Shown here piece after piece: positions 1 through 8,594 of a DNA stretch of 64,000 bases (its first letter is position 1; each line of letters opens with the position of its first letter). Source of the DNA: Hyphococcus aureus (GTDB taxonomy: Bacteria > Pseudomonadota > Alphaproteobacteria > Caulobacterales > Parvularculaceae). The stretch covers positions 1,426,001 through 1,490,000 of the forward strand of contig NZ_JBHRSH010000001.1 of the NCBI RefSeq assembly GCF_042643165.1. Direction: 5' to 3'. A model generated the notes under the pieces. It was given only the letters and a program-made list of their open reading frames with translations, ran no database searches and had not been told where the DNA came from. A program made the translations under genes and the position numbers.

Positions 1-18
1 CGCTGGCAAAAACCAGCG
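1..18 (-). terminator. Edge hairpin, possible minus-strand terminator
   Basis: A perfect 6-bp stem, CGCTGG/CCAGCG, with a 6-nt loop starts at the first base of the window. Any T-tract for the minus strand would lie outside the window, so its role cannot be decided. Confidence 0.2.
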
Positions 19-558
19 CCCCCATTCGCACTACGCAACCTCGCCATCAACAATGGCGGTATCATCTTGTGGCGCCTTCTCTGGCTTTGTCGGCTTTCTG
101 CAATTGATATGGGTTGCTTTCATCATGAAGCAAGCATGGCGCACCGCCATTATCTTCGCTTCTTTGTGATTGCTTCCCGTCATTTTGCCCGCCGCAATAA
201 AAGTCGCCGTGTTTATCTTTTCCTTGACTGCCCCGTCCCCGCCTTTCGGCGAACCCCTATGCAAAACTCTCTTACGCACGCGCCCCGTTTCGGTGCGCGA
301 AACAAGGTTAACCGAAGGGCCCCTAACATTTCGTTTCGTATTTTTGGCTCGTATGCGAATAATATAACATCGATTACGATTCGGTGCGACAGTAAAAACA
401 CGAAACGCCGAGCCTAATTGTCGCCGCAATTTGACTCGCGCTCTTCAGCGGCGCCTATGAGCAATGCGAGCTATTGGAAGCTTCTGCCAATCGCGCCGGA
501 AAGTTTGTTCGTGCTTTGCGGGCGATTAGCGCTTTCACGCGTTGGCTGCCAATCGCGT
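1..558. other. Region without a confident gene
   Basis: No reading frame here looks like a known protein. A hairpin sits at the window edge (1-18, CGCTGG/CCAGCG around CAAAAA). A minus-strand open frame ends at 31, just before that hairpin, and could encode a peptide of about 40-50 residues ending in IVDGEVA. No good ribosome-binding site precedes its candidate ATGs and its codon use is not strongly biased, so I do not call it a gene. The rest lies downstream of the DUF6629 gene and shows nothing recognisable. Confidence 0.5.
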
Positions 559-1221
559 TTACGCCGCTTCAATCTTTGTTGACGTTTCAGTAACGCCGCT
601 CGGGCGTGTCTGCCGCACATGCAAATAGACGAGGACGCTCGCGACGCCCGAAAAAAAGCACCAGACGGATGCGGCGGCGAAGTAAAACGCCATGACGGTC
701 ACGATCGCGCCGACCAGCGTCACGGCGCCGAAGGCGACCACATAACGGTGGCGCGATAAAAGGAGCGGCGCGACGACGGCCAGCAAGTAAAGCTCCAAAA
801 GGCGCCGCTCGAATTCAAGATCGGTCGCGTAGCGCAGTCCGTCCGCGACCGCTGTCACGGTGTAATGATGTTGCGCAAGGACGAAGGCAAGGGCGCCGGA
901 GACGGTGAGCCCGGCGGCGAGCAGGACCCACAGTCCCGGTCGGCGGCGGCGTTTCGGCTCCATCGCGATCACGCTGAAGGGGATGTAAGCGGGCCATAAA
1001 ATCTGCGCGATGAGAAGATAGGCGACCACAAGGCCATAGGGGACAGCGCCCTCGTGGAGGGTGATCCAGATGGCGCCTTCGATCGCCTGATGGACAGCAA
1101 AAATCAGGGGGATGGCTGCAAAGGGCAGATCCTTTGGCTGTGGTTTCAGCGCCAGCGTCGCTGCGCCGACGCCTGCGAGGACAGCGGCGGCCGTGAAGCT
1201 GGCGGCGGCGGAAAAGCACAT
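559..1221 (-). CDS. DUF6629 family integral membrane protein
   Basis: A 220-residue, very hydrophobic protein starting MCFSAAASF, the usual opening of the DUF6629 family. I count about seven membrane segments (roughly residues 5-25, 33-53, 62-87, 96-119, 141-156 and two between 159 and 201). HQAIEGAIW in the second segment is polar and may matter for function. The family has no established role. No clear ribosome-binding site precedes the ATG, but the family start fits. It lies downstream of the MscS gene on the same strand with a gap of about 60 bp, so co-transcription is possible. The C-terminal tail is polar and probably cytoplasmic. Confidence 0.8.
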   Translation of the reverse strand: MCFSAAASFTAAAVLAGVGAATLALKPQPKDLPFAAIPLIFAVHQAIEGAIWITLHEGAVPYGLVVAYLLIAQILWPAYIPFSVIAMEPKRRRRPGLWVLLAAGLTVSGALAFVLAQHHYTVTAVADGLRYATDLEFERRLLELYLLAVVAPLLLSRHRYVVAFGAVTLVGAIVTVMAFYFAAASVWCFFSGVASVLVYLHVRQTRPSGVTETSTKIEAA

Positions 1222-1282
1222 GGTCTGGAGTTTAGCGCTGTATCGGGGCGGGCGTCGAATAGTTTTACAGCGTCATTCCCGG

Positions 1283-2668
1283 CTACTCTACCGGCGCCGT
1301 GGTCGAGAGAAGGTCGCCTTGCGGCTCCTCTCGGCGTTCCTCAGCCACTTTTTCTTCGAGATGCGTATCGGGCGCTACGTCCTGCGCTGTCGCGGCAGGT
1401 ATGCGTTCCCGCTTTTCCGGTTTTTCTGAGGGTTTTGTCTCCGACGCCACGGCGGTCGCCTTCTCCTGCAGGAGCGGCGGGGCTTTCTCATCGAAGCGGA
1501 GGCGATAGATCGGCTCGGGCAGGGCGAAGCCTGCATCTTCCAGGGCGTCCTTGGCGGCGGAAAGGGCGATGCTGCGGGACTTGGCGAAATCTGCTTTGCG
1601 CTGATCGATCCAGGCGGCGAAGAAGATCACGATATTGGAATCGCCAACCGCCTTGATGAAGCCGATGGGCGGCGGGTCCTTCAAAACGAAATCGAGAGTC
1701 TTGATCGCCTCAATGCCGGTCTCGATGGCGGCGATGGGGTCGTCGTCTGCGTCGACGCCCAGTTCAAAATCAAAACGCCGCTCCGGATTGCGGGTGTAGT
1801 TGAGGATCACCGCCTTGAAGACGGTGGCGTTGGGGATGCGCAAATGGTTGCCGTCAAGGGTCATGAGGATCGTCGCCCGCGACGTCAGGCGAATGACGCG
1901 GCCTTCCTTGTTATCAATCACCACATAGTCGTTCGGCCGGAAGGGCTGGCGCAGGGATAGCATGATCGAGGCGATGTAGTTCTCGATCGTGTCGCGCACG
2001 GCAAAGCCAACAGCGAGGCCGATGACGCCTGCGGCGCCCAGAAACGCGCCGAGTAGCGCTGTGGCATCGAGAATGCTTAGAGCCGCGACAGCGCCGAGAA
2101 CGAAGAAAAGACCGCGAAAGGTCGAGGCGGCAAGCTCCGCGATAAAGGCGTTGGGCGTGATATGCCGCCAGAGCCAGCGCCACACGCTGAGCAGCCAGCC
2201 GAAGGCGGCGACGGCGGCGAAAGCGGCGAGGGCAAGCAAGATAAGCGGCAGGGAGCGCACGGCGCTGCGGAAAAACGTCTCCGCCTGTCCGGCCGCCGGC
2301 GTCAGGCGCGTGGTGACGGAGACGTCTCGCTGAATCTGGTTCTCCACCGTCACGACGCCGTTGATGCGCGCGGCGATGGCTTCGGCGCGCGCGGCGGCGT
2401 CCGCCGTCTGGGTTTCGCCCGAAAGCGTGACGACGCCTGATGCGACGGACGCCTCCACATGTTGAAGCGACTCGATTTGCGCGAAGATGTCTTGAATGCG
2501 GGCCGCGATTTCGCCGTCGCTGGCGCCCGGCGGCGCGGTTTCGATCACCGGCTCGGGATCGGCCGGCATATCTTCCTGTGCAAAAGCAGGCGTCGCCGCG
2601 AGCAGCATCATCGCTGAAAAAAGAAGCGCAATTGTCCTGTAAGCTGCCGGCATGAGGCTGAAGAACAC
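1283..2668 (-). CDS. BON-domain mechanosensitive channel (MscS family)
   Basis: A 461-residue inner-membrane channel that should open under membrane tension to release solutes. Residues 1-30 look like a signal sequence (ending ATPAFA). Residues about 50-115 resemble a BON domain, which is expected to be periplasmic here. Membrane helices follow at about 138-163, 183-204 and 206-238. The last is the Gly/Ala-rich MscS pore helix (GAAGVIGLAVGF, then VRDTIENYIAS), followed by the beta domain (FRPNDYVVI to RIPNATVF). A charged tail of about 65 residues (Glu/Lys/Arg rich) closes the protein. The start used is GTG; an ATG at 2653 would shorten the signal peptide by five residues and cannot be excluded. 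Neither has a strong ribosome-binding site. Confidence 0.85.
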   Translation of the reverse strand: MFFSLMPAAYRTIALLFSAMMLLAATPAFAQEDMPADPEPVIETAPPGASDGEIAARIQDIFAQIESLQHVEASVASGVVTLSGETQTADAAARAEAIAARINGVVTVENQIQRDVSVTTRLTPAAGQAETFFRSAVRSLPLILLALAAFAAVAAFGWLLSVWRWLWRHITPNAFIAELAASTFRGLFFVLGAVAALSILDATALLGAFLGAAGVIGLAVGFAVRDTIENYIASIMLSLRQPFRPNDYVVIDNKEGRVIRLTSRATILMTLDGNHLRIPNATVFKAVILNYTRNPERRFDFELGVDADDDPIAAIETGIEAIKTLDFVLKDPPPIGFIKAVGDSNIVIFFAAWIDQRKADFAKSRSIALSAAKDALEDAGFALPEPIYRLRFDEKAPPLLQEKATAVASETKPSEKPEKRERIPAATAQDVAPDTHLEEKVAEERREEPQGDLLSTTAPVE

Positions 2669-2709
2669 GATTTCGCCCGAATGGTTGCGAGGCCCGATTT
2701 GATTGCAGA

Positions 2710-4293
2710 CTAGCGCGCTATCGCGTCGTCGATCAACTTGGCGGTTGCGCCGGCGCCGAAAATCTTCGTGAAAGCGCCCATGCGCGGACCCGCTTCCTGG
2801 CCGAAGACAACTTCATAGAGACCCTTGAACCAGTCGCGAATGTTCTCGAACTCCTGGGCCTTGCCGGCGTCGAAAACAGCGGTCTGGTAATCGTCTTCGG
2901 AGCCGCCTTCGCCAAGCTCTTTCAGCCGCGCCGAGAGCATCTCAAGGGCGGCGCGCTCTTTGTCCGTAGGCGGGCGGAATTTCTTTGTCGGCTCAATGAA
3001 ACGCTCGAAATAGCGTTGCGCATAACCGATCATGGCGTCCGCCGCTGCAAATTCCTCTTCGCTCGCGCCGGGGCGGTATTTACGGATAAAGCCGCGCAGC
3101 ACTTCGGCGTCGGCGCCGCCGGCGGCGCTGACCAGATTGAGGAGCATGGCGAAGTTCACCGGCGGCAGCACCGCAGGCGGCTTGCCCTGATGGATATGCC
3201 AGGCCGGATTGTCGAGCGCCTTGCCGCCGTCCTGGCCCGCATACTTGTCAAGATGCGCCCAATATTCATCAGCCGTTTTCGGGATGATGTCGAAATGAAG
3301 CTTCTTCGCCGATTTCGGATTCTGGAACATGTAAAGCGAAAGACTCTCCGGCGAGGCGTAGGTGAGCCATTCCTCGATGGTGATGCCGTTGCCTTTTGTC
3401 TTGGAGATCTTCTTGCCCTGCTCGTCGACAAAGAGCTGGTAATTGAAGCCCGCCGGCGGTTCAGCGCCGAGCGCCTTTACGACGCGGTTCGACAGACGCA
3501 CCGATTCAGTCAGATCCTCGCCGGACATTTCGTAATCAACGCCGAGGGCATACCACCGGCCGGCCCAGTCGACTTTCCACTGCAGCTTGACGGCGCCGCC
3601 AGCGACGGAGGTGCGGATCTTTTCGCCGTTTTCGTCTTCAAAGACGACTTCGCCTTTTTTCGCGTCGATCTCCAGCATCGGCACATAGAGGACGCGGCCC
3701 GTCGACGGAGAGATCGGCAGGATCGGCGAATAGCTGGCGCGGCGTTCTTCGCCGAGCGTTGGCAGGATGATCTCCATCACTGCGTCATAGCGCTCAAGAA
3801 CCCGGATCAGCGTGTCGTCGAACTGTCCGCCACGATAGCACGCCGTTGACGAAACGAACTCATAGTCAAAGCCAAACTGGTCGAGAAAGGCGCGCAGTTT
3901 GGCGTTGTTATGATGGGCGAAGCTTTCATGCTCGCCCCAGGGATCGGGCACATCGGTCAGGGGCTTTTGCAGATATTGGTTCAAAAGCTCCTGATTGGGC
4001 ACATGCGGAGGGACTTTGCGCATCCCGTCCATATCGTCGGAAAAAGCAATCAGACGCGTTTCCCGGCCCGTCAGCAATTCAAAGGCGCGGCGCACCATGG
4101 TGGTGCGCGCCACTTCGCCGAAGGTTCCGATATGCGGCGGGCCCGACGGGCCGTAACCGGTCTCGAAAATCACGGGACCGTCCTTGTTCACCTTGTCGAG
4201 GCGCTTGATCAGGGATTTGGCTTCCTGAAACGGCCAGCTTTTGGCCTCGGCGGCGTCTTCAGCGGTGAAGTTCTTGATTTGCAGGGCGGTCAT
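2710..4293 (-). CDS. lysK: Lysine--tRNA ligase, class I
   Basis: A 527-residue class I lysyl-tRNA synthetase, which charges tRNA-Lys with lysine in the cytoplasm. The ATP-binding HIGH motif is HIGT at residues 54-57 inside GPSGPPHIGTFGE. The KMSKS motif appears as KISKTKGN at about 295-302. Length and order fit the archaeal-type LysK that replaces class II LysS in many alphaproteobacteria. No lysS is visible in the window. It is divergent from the TerB-like gene, with about 160 bp between them that must hold both promoters. The MscS gene follows on the same strand after about 40 bp. Confidence 0.97.
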   Translation of the reverse strand: MTALQIKNFTAEDAAEAKSWPFQEAKSLIKRLDKVNKDGPVIFETGYGPSGPPHIGTFGEVARTTMVRRAFELLTGRETRLIAFSDDMDGMRKVPPHVPNQELLNQYLQKPLTDVPDPWGEHESFAHHNNAKLRAFLDQFGFDYEFVSSTACYRGGQFDDTLIRVLERYDAVMEIILPTLGEERRASYSPILPISPSTGRVLYVPMLEIDAKKGEVVFEDENGEKIRTSVAGGAVKLQWKVDWAGRWYALGVDYEMSGEDLTESVRLSNRVVKALGAEPPAGFNYQLFVDEQGKKISKTKGNGITIEEWLTYASPESLSLYMFQNPKSAKKLHFDIIPKTADEYWAHLDKYAGQDGGKALDNPAWHIHQGKPPAVLPPVNFAMLLNLVSAAGGADAEVLRGFIRKYRPGASEEEFAAADAMIGYAQRYFERFIEPTKKFRPPTDKERAALEMLSARLKELGEGGSEDDYQTAVFDAGKAQEFENIRDWFKGLYEVVFGQEAGPRMGAFTKIFGAGATAKLIDDAIAR

Positions 4294-4454
4294 GGCGTTG
4301 CTTTCGGCGTTAAACAGAGACGGAGGTTTAACGCCGCGCGGCGGCAGGTCAATCGCCGCAATGAAAACGGCGCATTTCGCGCAGTTGCCGTTTTTGGGGC
4401 GCGCCGCTAGGGTCTGGCTCGTCTGACGCCCCCCTCATGAAAAGGAGCCCCTAC

Positions 4455-4889
4455 ATGGCCGGAAGTCTCGCCAGCCTCACGCCGCAGGAAGCGGTAATCT
4501 ATTTGATGGTTATGACGTCGGCTTCCGACGGCTCCATCAAGGATGAGGAGCTAAGGACCATTGGCCGGGTGGTGCGCTCTTTTCCCCTGTTTTCCGATGC
4601 GGACGAGGCCGGGCTTGTCGAGATGGCTGAAGCCTGCGGCAAGCTGATGTCGTCCGAAGGCGGCCTGCACAAGGTGCTGGAATCCGCTGCGACGGCCCTG
4701 CCGAAGCATCTTTCGGAAACTGCCTACGCGGCGGTGGTCGATGTCGTGACCGCCGACGAAAGCCTGGATGTCACCGAGATCCGTATTCTCGAACTGATCC
4801 GCGACTCGCTTGGCGTACCCGATGAAGGCGCCGCCGCGATCGAGCATGCCGCGCGTGCGCGTCATATGACCCTCGACGATACAGTTTAG
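4455..4889 (+). CDS. TerB family (tellurite resistance-like) protein
   Basis: A 144-residue, all-helical, acidic cytoplasmic protein of the TerB family. Two Asp-rich helices typical of the fold are visible: ASDGSIKDEEL near the start and TADESLDVTEI near residue 105. TerB-like domains bind metal ions, but most single-domain members have no known role and need not confer tellurite resistance. I use the ATG at 4455 because AAAGGAG lies seven bases upstream; an in-frame ATG at 4437 is upstream of that site. No other ter genes are nearby. A weak inverted repeat (GACGAAT/ATTCGTC, 4892-4936) follows the stop. Confidence 0.8.
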   Translation: MAGSLASLTPQEAVIYLMVMTSASDGSIKDEELRTIGRVVRSFPLFSDADEAGLVEMAEACGKLMSSEGGLHKVLESAATALPKHLSETAYAAVVDVVTADESLDVTEIRILELIRDSLGVPDEGAAAIEHAARARHMTLDDTV

Positions 4890-4986
4890 GGGACGAATAG
4901 TTTTTCTTCCGCTCAATGCTGGAAAATTCATTCGTCACTTATTTTCACCGGCTCTATAAGCGCTCGTCCTAGCGGATTGGGCTTGC

Positions 4987-5730
4987 ATGCCGGATGCATC
5001 ATTTCCTTTTTTCGTCCTCATTGGCTTCGTCGCCCAGCTGATCGACGGAGCGCTTGGCATGGCTTATGGCGTCGCCTCCACATCGGCGCTGTTGTTTCTT
5101 GGCATGCCGCCGGCTCTCGCCAGCGCCAATGTGCATGCCGCCGAAGTTTTCACGACGGCGGCGTCCGGCGTTTCTCATGCCGTAGCAAGAAATGTCGACT
5201 GGCGATTGTTTTTGAGACTGGCGCTGGCCGGGGCGGCAGGGGGTGTGGTGGGCGCGGCATCCATAAGCTTTATTGATATGGCCGCCGCGCGACCTTTCAT
5301 CCTGGCTTATTTGTTTGTGATGGGCGTTGTCGTCATACGCCGTGCGCTGGAAGCTCAGCGTCCGGAGAAAAAGATTGAACGGGTTGTGCTTCTGGGCGCG
5401 GTTGGGGGCTTTTGCGACGCCGTTGGCGGCGGCGGCTGGGGGCCGGTCGTTACCTCCAACCTTCTGGCGCGCGGCGCCGCGCCTGCAAAGGTTGTTGGCA
5501 CGGTCAATCTGGCGGAGTTCTTCGTCACGGCGGCGGTTACCGTTACATTTATTGCGTCGCTTGGGCCGAATTTCGGCAAGGCGGCGCTGGGGCTTGTCAT
5601 CGGCGGCGTCTTTGCTGCGCCTATCGCTGCTTTCGGCGCAAAGCGGCTGCCCCGTCACACCCTGACTGCGCTTGTTGGGGCGACGATCTGCGGCGTCAGC
5701 GCTTACGGTCTCTGGTCCGCTTTGGCGTGA
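4987..5730 (+). CDS. TauE/SafE family exporter
   Basis: A 247-residue membrane protein of the TauE/SafE family, which exports sulfite, sulfoacetate or related organic anions. Two similar halves are visible: IGFVAQLIDGALGMAYG near the N-terminus and GAVGGFCDAVGGGGWGPV near residue 140, each followed by an Ala/Gly-rich helix, giving about eight membrane segments. The substrate cannot be read from sequence. An assimilatory sulfite pathway lies about 20 kb away and a divalent-anion symporter is the convergent neighbour (stops 4 bp apart), so a sulfur anion is plausible but inferred. A TATAAG element about 25 bp upstream could be part of its promoter. Confidence 0.88.
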   Translation: MPDASFPFFVLIGFVAQLIDGALGMAYGVASTSALLFLGMPPALASANVHAAEVFTTAASGVSHAVARNVDWRLFLRLALAGAAGGVVGAASISFIDMAAARPFILAYLFVMGVVVIRRALEAQRPEKKIERVVLLGAVGGFCDAVGGGGWGPVVTSNLLARGAAPAKVVGTVNLAEFFVTAAVTVTFIASLGPNFGKAALGLVIGGVFAAPIAAFGAKRLPRHTLTALVGATICGVSAYGLWSALA

Positions 5731-5733
5731 GCC

Positions 5734-7107
5734 TTACCGCAACATCATCCAACAAACGCCCGCCACGATAAAGGCGACGATCACATTCAGCGCCGCGCCT
5801 TCCCGCGCCATGCGGGCGATGGAAACACGTTCTGTGCCATAAATAATAGCGTTTGGCGCCGTCGCTACGGGCTGCATGAAGGCGCAGGAGCAGGAGATGA
5901 CCGCCGGGATCATGAGCAGTTCCGGCTTCAATCCGGCGCCTGTTGCGACGGCCGCCAGGATCGGCATCAGCAAATTCGCTGTCGCCGTGTTCGAGGTGAC
6001 TTCGGTGAGAAAGGTCACGGCGAGACAGAGGCCGAGCATGGTCAGGAACAATGGCGCATTCGCGAGCCCTGACAACAGATCGCCGATCAACGCATCGAGA
6101 CCGCTGGCGCGAAAACCACCCGCAATGCAGATGCCACCTGCAAAAAGCAGCAGCATGCCCCAGGGAATGTCGCCGGCGGCTTTCCAGTCCAGCAACGCGC
6201 CGCCTTTTCCATTGGGCACGAGAAACATCAGAACGACGGCGAACACTGCGACGGTGGAATCCCCCGCCATCTCCATGCCGAGAGCGTCGGACCAGCCGCC
6301 AAAGGGTTCAATGCGCGTCACCCAAAGAAAAATCGCGATGGCGAAAACGATGAGGGTGCGTTTTTCATCCGTGCGCCACGGACCGGGATCGGCGAGCTTT
6401 GGCGTTGGCACGCCGCCGAGATTGCGCGTCAGCCATAAAGCCATCACCGGAATGCCGATGATGACAATGGGGAGGCCGATGCGCATCCAGCGCAGGAAAG
6501 AATATTCCTCGCCAGTGGCGCGCAAATAATTGTCGGCGAAGATGAGATTGGGCGGCGTGCCGATCAGCGTCGCGGTGCCGCCGAAAGATGCGGCGTAGGC
6601 GATGCCGAGAAGCAGCGCGGGCCCAAGCTTCGGATCGTCCGTGCGCGACAGGATCGCCAGCGCCATGGTGGCGAGCATCAAGGTCGTCGCCGTGTTGGAA
6701 ATCCACATGGAAAGAACAGCGGCCGCGACCATGAAGCCTATCACCAGCCGGCGGCCCGATCCGCCCACGAGATTGATCATGTAAAGGGCGAGCCGCTCAT
6801 GGGCGCCGGAGCGCTCCAGCGCCTTCGACAACATGAAGGACGCCATCAAAAGGATAATGACGTAGGAACCGAGCGCCGCCGCCGCTTCGCGCTGGTCCAT
6901 CACGCCCGCCAGCGGAAACAGCGCGAAAGGAACCAGCGATGTCGCCGGAATGGGCAGGGCCTCGCTCACCCACCAGAATGCGGTCAGCGCCGTAATGGCG
7001 ATGGTTGCGGTCACAGGTTGGGACAACCCGCCGGCTTGGGCGGCGGCGCCCGCAGCAGCGGCGAAAAGAACGCCGAAAAGGATGCGCATGGGTTTCATGG
7101 CGCGCAC
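5734..7107 (-). CDS. SLC13/DASS family sodium:anion symporter
   Basis: A 457-residue transporter of the divalent anion:sodium symporter family. Both sodium/substrate clamp motifs are visible: SNTATT at 137-142 and SNTATA at about 372-377, plus GTPPN at 183-187 and VATAPNA near 414. These are the hallmarks of Na-coupled uptake of dicarboxylates or sulfate. The protein is strongly hydrophobic throughout. The start is GTG at 7107, with AAGGA four bases upstream; ATGs at 7098 and 7089 are alternatives. It is convergent with the TauE/SafE gene and divergent from the DUF952 gene. Confidence 0.92.
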   Translation of the reverse strand: MRAMKPMRILFGVLFAAAAGAAAQAGGLSQPVTATIAITALTAFWWVSEALPIPATSLVPFALFPLAGVMDQREAAAALGSYVIILLMASFMLSKALERSGAHERLALYMINLVGGSGRRLVIGFMVAAAVLSMWISNTATTLMLATMALAILSRTDDPKLGPALLLGIAYAASFGGTATLIGTPPNLIFADNYLRATGEEYSFLRWMRIGLPIVIIGIPVMALWLTRNLGGVPTPKLADPGPWRTDEKRTLIVFAIAIFLWVTRIEPFGGWSDALGMEMAGDSTVAVFAVVLMFLVPNGKGGALLDWKAAGDIPWGMLLLFAGGICIAGGFRASGLDALIGDLLSGLANAPLFLTMLGLCLAVTFLTEVTSNTATANLLMPILAAVATGAGLKPELLMIPAVISCSCAFMQPVATAPNAIIYGTERVSIARMAREGAALNVIVAFIVAGVCWMMLR

Positions 7108-7182
7108 TTTGTCCTTGGTTGCGGGGCGCTGTCCAGCAGGAGAAGGCTGGACTGGATCAGCGGGCCGCGATAGGGGAGCGCC

Positions 7183-7539
7183 ATGTCAGAACAGTCTCCG
7201 GAATTCATCTATCGCTTGGCAAGCGCTGCGGAATGGCGGCGGGCGCGCGAAAACGGCGCTGTCCCCAAGCGCGATATCGATCTCAAGGACGGATATTTTC
7301 ATCTTTCTACACAGGAACAGGCGCTGGAAACGGCGCGCCTTCATTTCGCGGGGGTTGACGATCTGGTCGCTCTGGAAATTCCTGTTGCGGTGGTTTCGGA
7401 CAAGCTGAAATTCGAACTCGCGCCAAAACGCGGCGAGGCGTTTCCGCATTATTACGGCGATCTGTTGGCGGCGCATGTGGTCCGCGCTGTCCGGTTGAAA
7501 CGCGAGGGCGGCGCCTTCTCTTTCGGAGACCCCTTGTGA
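7183..7539 (+). CDS. DUF952 domain protein
   Basis: A 118-residue soluble protein matching the DUF952 family in length and motifs (IYRLASAAEW near the N-terminus, GYFHLST near residue 45, FPHYYGDL near 87). The family has no firm function; it resembles small ADP-ribose or phosphotransferase-like folds. The start is supported by GGGGAG four bases upstream. Its stop overlaps the start of pyrD in a GTGA junction, so the two are almost certainly co-transcribed and translationally coupled, as seen in other alphaproteobacteria. Confidence 0.9.
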   Translation: MSEQSPEFIYRLASAAEWRRARENGAVPKRDIDLKDGYFHLSTQEQALETARLHFAGVDDLVALEIPVAVVSDKLKFELAPKRGEAFPHYYGDLLAAHVVRAVRLKREGGAFSFGDPL

Positions 7540-8594
7540 AAACGCCGATGATATTTGCCGAGTTGGGCGCCAAAGCGATGGGGTTGCTCGATGCGGAAAC
7601 CGCTCATCATCTGACCATCCGTATGCTGAAAGCGGGTTACGGGCCGAAGGTGACGGTCGCCAACCCGCGCCTCGCCATTGACGTCGCGGGACTTTCCTTT
7701 CCCAACCCGCTGGGGCTGGCCGCAGGGTTCGACAAAAACGCTGAAGCGCCCGATGCGGCGCTTGATATGGGTTTCGGCTTTGTGGAGGTCGGGGCGGTGA
7801 CGCCACGCCCGCAATCGGGGAACCCTCGGCCGCGGGTGTTCCGGCTGCGCGCCGATGCAGGCGTCATCAACCGCTATGGCTTCAACAATGACGGGCTCGA
7901 CGCTATTTCGGCGCGGCTTAAGGCGCGCGCGCGGGCCGGCATTGTTGGCGTCAATCTCGGCGCCAATAAAGACTCAGAAGACCGCACGGAAGATTATGTG
8001 AAAAGCGTTAAGGCGCTTTCGGGGTTTGTTGACTTTTTCACCGTCAATATTTCCTCGCCCAACACGCCTGGCTTGCGCGCCTTGCAGGGAAAAGCCTCGC
8101 TTGAAGAGCTGATGCGCCGGGTGCTTGCGGCGCGCGATGAGGCCGGGCATGGCGCGCCGGTCTTTCTGAAAATTGCGCCCGATCTTGCCGATGAAGACAA
8201 GACGGACATTGCTGAGGTCGCGCGCGCAATGCGTCTTGATGCGTTGATCATTTCCAATACGACCATTTCGCGCGCGCCGAATTTGCGCAGCGCAGAGGCC
8301 AGCCAGATGGGCGGGCTTTCCGGCAAGCCGTTATTCGCCATGTCGACGGCGCTGTTGCGCGAATTTTATCGTATGATTGGCGGGGATGTGCCGCTGATTG
8401 GCGTCGGCGGCGTCGCCTCAGCGCGGGACGCTTATGAAAAAATTCTCGCCGGCGCTTCGCTTGTGCAGCTTTACACCGCGCTGATCTATGCAGGGCCGGG
8501 GCTGCCCGCGCAAATTCTTGGCGAGCTTCCCGCTTTTCTCGATGCGGACGGCTTTGATCGCATCGGCGAGGCGGTCGGCGCCGGCGCTCTCTAG
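7536..8594 (+). CDS. pyrD: Dihydroorotate dehydrogenase (quinone), class 2
   Basis: A 352-residue class 2 dihydroorotate dehydrogenase, oxidising dihydroorotate to orotate in pyrimidine synthesis and passing electrons to the membrane quinone pool. Seen in order: an N-terminal helical membrane-contact region, the FMN-site motif NPLGLAAGFDKN (about 50-61), INRYGFNNDG, the catalytic-serine loop NISSPNTPGLR, KIAPD, and the C-terminal phosphate-binding GVGGVASARDAYE. The Ser in NISSPNT marks class 2 rather than the cysteine of class 1. It starts with GTG, overlapping DUF952 by four bases. Its TAG stop is interlocked with the stop of the convergent MATE gene through one CTAG. Confidence 0.97.
   Translation: MKTPMIFAELGAKAMGLLDAETAHHLTIRMLKAGYGPKVTVANPRLAIDVAGLSFPNPLGLAAGFDKNAEAPDAALDMGFGFVEVGAVTPRPQSGNPRPRVFRLRADAGVINRYGFNNDGLDAISARLKARARAGIVGVNLGANKDSEDRTEDYVKSVKALSGFVDFFTVNISSPNTPGLRALQGKASLEELMRRVLAARDEAGHGAPVFLKIAPDLADEDKTDIAEVARAMRLDALIISNTTISRAPNLRSAEASQMGGLSGKPLFAMSTALLREFYRMIGGDVPLIGVGGVASARDAYEKILAGASLVQLYTALIYAGPGLPAQILGELPAFLDADGFDRIGEAVGAGAL

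Noticed and set aside
31..429. Minus-strand frame ending before the edge hairpin
   Set aside because: The hairpin makes it tempting, but codon use is weak, the start is unclear and no family is recognised.
3016..3849. A 277-codon plus-strand frame
   Set aside because: It is opposite lysK and has no recognisable domain or ribosome-binding site.
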